64,000 nucleotides of DNA from Farysia itapuensis (lineage: Eukaryota; Basidiomycota; Ustilaginomycetes; Ustilaginales; Ustilaginaceae), in contig JALBYC010000027.1 of assembly GCA_023212645.1 (NCBI GenBank), forward strand, positions 1 to 64,000, given 5' to 3'. A model generated the notes under the pieces. It was not told the DNA's origin and searched no databases. It saw only the letters and a list, made by a program, of their open reading frames with translations. Shown here piece after piece: positions 58,765 to 64,000 of this stretch. Each line of letters opens with the position of its first letter. The first letter of the stretch is position 1. The position numbers and the translations under genes are program-made.

Positions 58765-59037
58765 TCAAACTCGGCTGTAATCAGCGCCGCCTCGTCCTTG
58801 TACCCGGTCTCTGACATCTGTGAGCAGGCGTGTAAAGTGGACCTTGGTCTTTTCGATGCCACCGAGTCGCCAAACTCCGTAGACACCTGCTGCGAAGGCG
58901 AGGATCAACAGAAGTAGGAAGAAAGAGCTACCGTTATTTGAATCTGCCACTGGCGACTTGGCCTCAGACACAGCCGCCTTAGAGGGTACGCTGAGTTTTG
59001 AGGGCATCGCCTCAACCGCAGAGGTTGTCGTCGGCAT
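58765..59037 (-). CDS. Small single-pass membrane protein (90 aa)
   Basis: A 90-residue protein: a Ser/Ala/Lys N-terminal part, a strongly hydrophobic segment at about 38-57 (SFFLLLLILAFAAGVYGVW), then a basic C-terminal tail (KTKVHFTRLLTDVRDRVQGR). It has no signal peptide and the membrane segment is mid-protein, so type II/III or tail-in-cytosol orientation is possible. I do not recognise the family. The ATG at 59037 lies 165 nt beyond the stop of the upstream cyclophilin gene on the same strand. A 5' exon is possible because a CAG acceptor-like site (gcaccag) sits 12 nt before the ATG. Confidence 0.55.
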   Translation of the reverse strand: MPTTTSAVEAMPSKLSVPSKAAVSEAKSPVADSNNGSSFFLLLLILAFAAGVYGVWRLGGIEKTKVHFTRLLTDVRDRVQGRGGADYSRV

Positions 59038-59201
59038 CGGTGCAGAAATCTGGTGCGAGGAGAAGAGAATTTTATTTCAATACTTCTTGCTCTGACTTTG
59101 GATAGGCATTGCGTTTCTATTGTGAAGGGTCGTGGCGTACCGCTTGCCAATCATGCTTGTTTGTGGGTCACGGTACGACCCCGACCGCAATGGCAGGGAA
59201 T

Positions 59202-59898
59202 TTAGAGCTCTTCCTTCACCTTTTCGCTGCCGCCAGTGAGCTCGCCCGATTCCTTGATGATGACATCTTGCGTGGGCTTGTCGCCAGGGCTCTTGGGTAC
59301 CTTTTCAATGTACTGGACGACGTCCATGCCTTCTACAATACGGCCGAAAACTGTTTGTAGCGGACCAAACTAGGTCAGAATTATCACGACAGCAATACGG
59401 AAAACGCAGCTACTTACCGACATGTCTGCCGTCCAACCAGGAGGTCTTTACTGTGCAGATGAAGAACTGCGCTCCGTTCGTGTTGGGACCGGCGTTGGCC
59501 ATGGAAAGTACACCTGGGCCAGTGTGCTTGAGGTTGAAGTTCTCGTCGGCGAATTTGTTGCCATAGATGGAATATCCACCGCGGCCATCACCACGTTCAA
59601 AGTCACCGCCCTGGATCATGAAGTTGCTGATGACTCGGTGGAACTTGGATCCCTTGTACCCGAAGCCCTTCTCGCCGGTGGCAAGAGCTCGGAAGTTCTC
59701 GGCTGTCTTGGGTACGTCATTGCCATACAATCCGAGAACGATGCGGCCGACGTCTTTGCCGCCATGCGAGATATCAAAGTACACTTTGTGTGTCACTGTG
59801 GGATCTGAGCTAGAGGCCGATGCTGACGTCAGGGCCATGAGAAGGGCCGCCATGGCCACGACGAACGTCGTCAGCGCTGTGTGGGAGACAAACTTCAT
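59202..59898 (-). CDS. ER-lumenal cyclophilin B-type peptidyl-prolyl isomerase (two exons)
   Basis: Exon 1 is 59898-59418 and exon 2 is 59350-59202, with a 67-nt intron (gtaagt...aaacag), giving 209 residues. A hydrophobic signal peptide ([19 protein letters not shown]) covers about residues 9-27. The cyclophilin fold has [20 protein letters not shown], the catalytic Arg in [29 protein letters not shown] and the cyclosporin-contact Trp in [11 protein letters not shown]. Exon 2 completes the last strand and ends in KVKEEL; the KEEL end is a KDEL/HDEL variant and implies ER retrieval. The enzyme catalyses proline cis-trans isomerisation of secretory proteins. The frame is open upstream without ATG; MKFVS is the first Met. 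It resembles yeast Cpr5/Cpr2. Confidence 0.93.
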
Positions 59899-61120
59899 CG
59901 TTGTGTCTTGTGGTAGATCAAAGTAGGTGGTATACCCGGCGTTCCATTGGATTCCCGATCTGTGATGGACAAAGACGCGCTCTGCACGCGCCAACAAGAA
60001 AAGCGCAAACGAAAAAAATTGATTTGTTAGACCGTAACGTGGGCGTGCACGGTCCGCGGTCCAGCTTGGCTACGTCGATGAGCCTCGGAAGAATTGTGAT
60101 TGTCACAGGTTTGACCGAAACATACTTTCGCCGTGGATTCATGCTGCTGGGATCGGCCGCGGGAGAGACGGGGCCCCATTGTACGCAAGGCTGTAACTCC
60201 AATCAACATCTTCTGCACTGCAAACGCCGGCTGTCTCCGGCGCAGACTCCCAAGAGCCTTCTGGTTTTTTTCCGCTTGAGAGCGACTGATGGATCTCTCA
60301 CAGTAGTCACAGAGCATCAGATCATCAAAATGAAAAAGAAAGCGAGAAAAAAAGGATGCGAAATACGGGGTCGGAAAAAGGGCCGTAAAAATTATAGTTG
60401 ACGGCGTCTCCATCCGCTGTCTGACATGTAACTTGGGGCGATCCGATATCGATAGGGCCAGATCACACCGGAGGGGACCGAGAGGGAACTCGATGCGACT
60501 GTGTTCTCAAAGCGCCGAGACTTTGTTCTGATTGGAAGAGATGCCACCATCATCTCGAGTGATTCATGCAGCGTGTTGCAGTGCAGTCCACGGTCATGTG
60601 GCTCAACCACGACCTCCACCAAATAGCCGGTCTTCTCGAGGAACAGTGAGACGTATTTGAATTACAGTCACTGCATTTCATGGCCGGTAATCATTCGAGT
60701 CTAGTATCGACTAAGCTCTGCGGTGGATGGAGAAAGAACGGTCAAGCAGGGCATGCCTAAACGACCGGCCTGCATGGCCCAAATGCGCCCAATTGACCCT
60801 TTTGCACAATTAAAATTCGTTCTCCGGCCGCCTGTGCGAGAGAAGAGCGACGAGTCTGTCTTTGCCGAAGTTGGCCCTCCAGTCAATTGTCTCATTCTGT
60901 GGCTTTTTCGCCTTGGGTCCTTCCGCCTCCCCGCTAAACAAAAGCGTCATCTCTTCTGTAATTGGCCCGAGCTCGCAGCGCACTCCGCCTCGCTTTTTTC
61001 CTCCCCATATACCCCGACACAGACACTCTCTCCATCCTCTTTCCGCCTTCCCCTGCTCCTCCCGTGTTGACAATCTAGGTTGAGAAACACCTCGTTCATC
61101 ACACTTTCGAGTTCATCATC
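59899..61120. promoter_or_regulatory. Divergent cyclophilin / glycogen synthase intergenic region
   Basis: 1.2 kb between divergent start codons. An AGGGG stress-response-like element (STRE) is at 60472-60476, fitting a glycogen synthase promoter, but the motif is short. Pyrimidine-rich sequence lies at 60990-61070 near the GSY start, and a purine-rich tract at 60330-60385. Short open frames here lack any protein features. No tRNA box pattern was seen. Confidence 0.4.
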
Positions 61121-63367
61121 ATGGCGGCAGTCACAAAGAAGGATGTGCACAACCCGCTGCTCTTTGAGTGTGCCTGGGAGGTTGCAAACAAGGTCGGTGG
61201 TATCTACACAGTCATCAAGACAAAGGCTCCCGTCACTCATCAGGAGTATGGCGACCGATACTGCCTCATTGGCCCTCTTTCCTACAAGTCTGCACCCATG
61301 GAAGTCGAGTCTTTGGAACCCGAGGATCCGCTCCTCAAAGAAACGCTGGACAGCATGCGCGAGGCCGGCGTCAAGTTCCTGTACGGTCGGTGGCTCATCG
61401 AGCGAGCGCCTCGCGTCCTCCTTTTCGACACTTCGAGCATGTACCACCGCATGGACGAATGGAAGGCCGATCTCTGGAATCTCGCAGGCATCCCCACCCC
61501 CGCCAATGACCACGAGACCAACGAGACGCTTGTTTTCGGCTATCTCGTAGCTTGGTTCCTCGGCGAGTTTGTCAGCCGTGAGCGCAAGCGTGCCGTTATC
61601 GCTCACTTCCACGAGTGGCAGGCGGGTCTGGCAATCCCACTATGCAGAAAGCGTCACATTGACGTGACCACCATCTTTACGACCCATGCCACCTTGCTTG
61701 GTCGATACCTTTGTGCTGGCAGTGTCGACTTCTACAACAACTTGCAATACTTTGACGTGGACCACGAAGCTGGAAAGCGAGGCATTTATCACCGATACTG
61801 TGTCGAGCGAGCCGCCGCGCATTGCGCCGACGTCTTTACCACTGTCAGTCACATTACTGCATACGAGTCCGAGCACCTGCTCAAGCGAAAGCCTGATGGA
61901 GTGCTGCCAAACGGTCTCAACGTCGTCAAATTCCAAGCCATGCACGAGTTCCAAAACCTTCACGCCCTTTCCAAGGCCAAGATCAACGAATTCGTGCGCG
62001 GTCATTTCTACGGTCACTTTGACTTTGATCTAGACAACACTCTCTACTTCTTCACCGCAGGTCGCTACGAGTACCGCAACAAGGGTGTCGACATGTTTAT
62101 CGAGTCCCTAGCTCGACTCAACTACAAGTTGCAAAAGGCAGGCTCCAAGATGACCGTGGTTGCCTTTATCATCATGCCTGCAGCCACCAACTCGTACACC
62201 ATCGAAGCACTCAAAGGCCAAGCAGTGACCAAGCAGCTGCGCGATACAGTCGAGTCGATTCAAGCCAAGGTCGGAGAGCGACTGTTCGACAAGATGGCGC
62301 GACACCAGGGCGAAATTGGCAAGGATGTCATTGATCCAGCCTCTCTGCTGTCTGACGCAGACAAGATTGCGCTCAAGAAACGTATGTTTGCTCTCAAGCG
62401 CAACTCGCTTCCGCCAGTTGTGACCCACAACATGCAGGACGACAGCGAAGACCCCATCTTGAACCAAATTCGACGCGTGCAGCTCTTCAATCGTACCAGC
62501 GACCGTGTCAAGGTCATCTTCCACCCCGAATTCCTGAACGCCAACAACCCAATTCTCGGCTTGGACTACGAAGAGTTTGTCCGAGGCTGCCACATGGGAG
62601 TCTTCCCTTCATACTACGAGCCATGGGGCTACACTCCGGCTGAATGCACGGTGATGGGTGTGCCGTCAATCACGACCAACTTGTCTGGATTCGGATGCTT
62701 CATGGAGGATCTGATTGAACGAGGAGAAGACTACGGTATCTACATTGTCGACCGCAGAATGAAGAGCGTAGAAGACTCTGTCAACCAGCTCACCGACCAG
62801 ATGTTTGACTTTGCGCAAAAGACGCGACGACAGAGAATCAACCAGCGAAACCGAACAGAGCGACTCTCGGAGCTTCTCGACTGGAAGCGACTCGGTCTGG
62901 AGTACGCCAAGGCACGCCAGCTGGCATTGCGACGCGCCTACCCAGACAGCTTTGACGAGGACGACACCATCGAGAGCTACTTTGACGACATGCACGGTGG
63001 CAAGATGCAGCCACCGCTATCCATGCCAGGCTCGCCACGCCAGTTCGCTGCAGGCGCTCAGACGCCCGGTGAGTTTGGTACACTGACAGAAGAGTTGCAA
63101 GGTCTCAGCACTTCGGACTACAAGGGCCACCAGCAATTCTGGAAGACCATGAGTCAACACGGATCCGATGACGAGGAAGAGTCATACCGCTTCCCGCTCG
63201 TCATGAAGCAGCGTGCGCGAGGCACTTCGGTCGGAAGTACGAGCGGTGCCTCCACCCCGGGTCTCGGTCATGGAAAGACGTTGTCCAGCGCCGATCTCGA
63301 TCGGGCCGATGCTGCCCTCAGCAACCATAATGGCGGTTCCAACGGTGCTCAAAACGGTGCTTACTAG
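61121..63367 (+). CDS. GSY1: Glycogen [starch] synthase (GT3)
   Basis: A 748-residue UDP-glucose glycogen synthase. The N-terminal [23 protein letters not shown] is the donor-site start. The acceptor region has [13 protein letters not shown] and [15 protein letters not shown]. The catalytic EX7E pair is Glu500 and Glu508 in [16 protein letters not shown], followed by [18 protein letters not shown]. The Glc6P-regulatory arginine cluster is in [20 protein letters not shown] (about 565-585). The C-terminal tail is disordered with Ser/Thr sites ([11 protein letters not shown], then GASTPG), the usual place of inhibitory phosphorylation. Length is as in yeasts plus about 40 residues. The start is ATGGCGG in good context; no intron is seen. 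Confidence 0.97.
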   Translation: MAAVTKKDVHNPLLFECAWEVANKVGGIYTVIKTKAPVTHQEYGDRYCLIGPLSYKSAPMEVESLEPEDPLLKETLDSMREAGVKFLYGRWLIERAPRVLLFDTSSMYHRMDEWKADLWNLAGIPTPANDHETNETLVFGYLVAWFLGEFVSRERKRAVIAHFHEWQAGLAIPLCRKRHIDVTTIFTTHATLLGRYLCAGSVDFYNNLQYFDVDHEAGKRGIYHRYCVERAAAHCADVFTTVSHITAYESEHLLKRKPDGVLPNGLNVVKFQAMHEFQNLHALSKAKINEFVRGHFYGHFDFDLDNTLYFFTAGRYEYRNKGVDMFIESLARLNYKLQKAGSKMTVVAFIIMPAATNSYTIEALKGQAVTKQLRDTVESIQAKVGERLFDKMARHQGEIGKDVIDPASLLSDADKIALKKRMFALKRNSLPPVVTHNMQDDSEDPILNQIRRVQLFNRTSDRVKVIFHPEFLNANNPILGLDYEEFVRGCHMGVFPSYYEPWGYTPAECTVMGVPSITTNLSGFGCFMEDLIERGEDYGIYIVDRRMKSVEDSVNQLTDQMFDFAQKTRRQRINQRNRTERLSELLDWKRLGLEYAKARQLALRRAYPDSFDEDDTIESYFDDMHGGKMQPPLSMPGSPRQFAAGAQTPGEFGTLTEELQGLSTSDYKGHQQFWKTMSQHGSDDEEESYRFPLVMKQRARGTSVGSTSGASTPGLGHGKTLSSADLDRADAALSNHNGGSNGAQNGAY

Positions 63368-63601
63368 TCATTTAGCCGCACGTCTGTCTCATCACCATCT
63401 TAATTCAAGCACACATACTTCGTACGCCATCTCGCATTCGATTTTTTATGACTTGCACTTCGTTCTTTGTGTATGTATGTGTGAGATATGTGCACCACGT
63501 GATATGAGCGTCAAGCTTTATCGGGCGAAAGATAATTTTCGCTTTGTACTTTGATGTTTGAGAAGATCTCTCTTCCTTAGCTCACGACATTTGCCCATAC
63601 C

Positions 63602-64000
63602 ATGCGATCGCAACAGGTTGCAAGAGCGGCTTGGAGGGCAGCTTCCTCTTCCGGCTCTCGTAGCAGACTGCTCGCCTCTTCCGAAACTTTTACGCCCACC
63701 CCGACTTTGCGAACTGCATTGGCCTCTGCTTCTGTTTCTTCGGCTCTCCCACGTTCATTCACGACTTCCAGCGCAAGTCTGAAGAAGAAACAGAAGAAGA
63801 TAACGATAGCTGCAGACGAGTTCGATGAGGGAGCCGAGAACGACGATGATGGGGCTTTCATCAGCGGGGAAAGTGTCGACGACGCGTTAGGGTTCGAAGA
63901 AGGTACAGTCTCGTCCGCAGACTCTTCGGCTTCCACTCGCAAAGTCTCGCAATTTAACGAAGATGCAGTGAGACCAGAATTCGCTGACAAGGCAGAAAAG
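63602..64000 (+). CDS. Probable mitochondrial protein, N-terminal part only (runs off the window)
   Basis: An ATG at 63602 (context tacccATGC) opens 133 codons with no stop before the window edge. Residues 1-65 are rich in Arg, Ser and Ala without acidic residues until residue about 28 (MRSQQVARAAWRAASSSGS, then LPRSFTTSSASLKKKQKK), the pattern of a mitochondrial targeting sequence; FTTSSAS suggests the processing region. A Asp/Glu-rich segment follows (about 72-115). No domain is reached, so the product cannot be named; ribosome-recycling or ribosomal proteins have such leaders, but that is a guess. Confidence 0.6.
   Translation, partial: MRSQQVARAAWRAASSSGSRSRLLASSETFTPTPTLRTALASASVSSALPRSFTTSSASLKKKQKKITIAADEFDEGAENDDDGAFISGESVDDALGFEEGTVSSADSSASTRKVSQFNEDAVRPEFADKAEK

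Noticed and set aside
1..64000. tRNA or rRNA genes, CRISPR arrays, LTR retroelements
   Set aside because: No A-box/B-box pair, rRNA-like block, spaced repeat array or reverse-transcriptase motif was seen by eye. A covariance-model scan was not possible here.

Overview
The window is nuclear DNA of a basidiomycete yeast or smut-type fungus, most likely Ustilaginales (Ustilago/Sporisorium/Pseudozyma group). Grounds: long, mostly intron-less genes packed at about 2.3 kb per gene on both strands; rare short introns (64-118 nt) with GTAAGT-type donors, CTGAC/CTAA-type branch points and CAG acceptors; many Ser/Pro/Ala-rich low-complexity insertions in conserved proteins; and a single-polypeptide ATP-citrate lyase, where ascomycetes use two subunits. 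The order assignment is an inference from style; no species is claimed.

Layout. 0.2-7 kb: inner nuclear membrane protein Src1/Heh1 (+), mitochondrial carrier Mtm1 (-), DASH/kinetochore subunit Ask1 (+). 7-18.6 kb: a large dysferlin-domain protein (+), eIF2B beta (-), an acidic EF-hand-like protein (+), S-adenosylmethionine decarboxylase (-) with a striking leader ORF, and a four-exon RRM protein of the Yra1/ALY type (+). 18.7-26.6 kb: SUMO E1 subunit Uba2 (+), a VHS-GAT sorting protein (-), Nbs1/nibrin (+), a proteasome-assembly-chaperone-3-like protein (-). 27.8-35 kb: ATP-citrate lyase (+), asparaginase with ankyrin repeats (+), Fmp52-like reductase (-). 35-49 kb: DNA polymerase epsilon Pol2 (+), patatin-type lipase of the Tgl3/4/5 family (-), rRNA-processing Efg1 (+), 6-phosphofructo-2-kinase (-). 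49-53 kb: bifunctional purine enzyme ADE17 (-) and, after 1.4 kb of non-coding sequence, a small secreted expansin-like protein (+). 53-55.7 kb: the only gene-poor stretch. It ends in a broken, spliced recombinase-like gene that resembles the DUF3435 tyrosine recombinases found in fungal giant mobile elements. 56-64 kb: an unknown His/Cys-rich-tailed protein (-), a tail-anchored-like small protein (-), an ER cyclophilin (-), glycogen synthase (+) and the start of a probable mitochondrial protein (+) that runs off the right edge.

Functionally this is mostly core housekeeping. Genome maintenance and chromosome biology are well represented (Src1, Ask1, Uba2, Nbs1, Pol2), some with MluI-box-like sites upstream. 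Central metabolism is also present (ACL, PFK2, GSY, ADE17, SPE2). The accessory part is the 51-56 kb interval. The observations most worth following are the degenerate DUF3435-like recombinase, the 84-codon leader ORF whose stop codon overlaps the AdoMet decarboxylase start codon (ATGA), the loss of both phosphatase histidines in the PFK2/FBPase2 protein, and the secreted expansin-like gene beside the recombinase relic.
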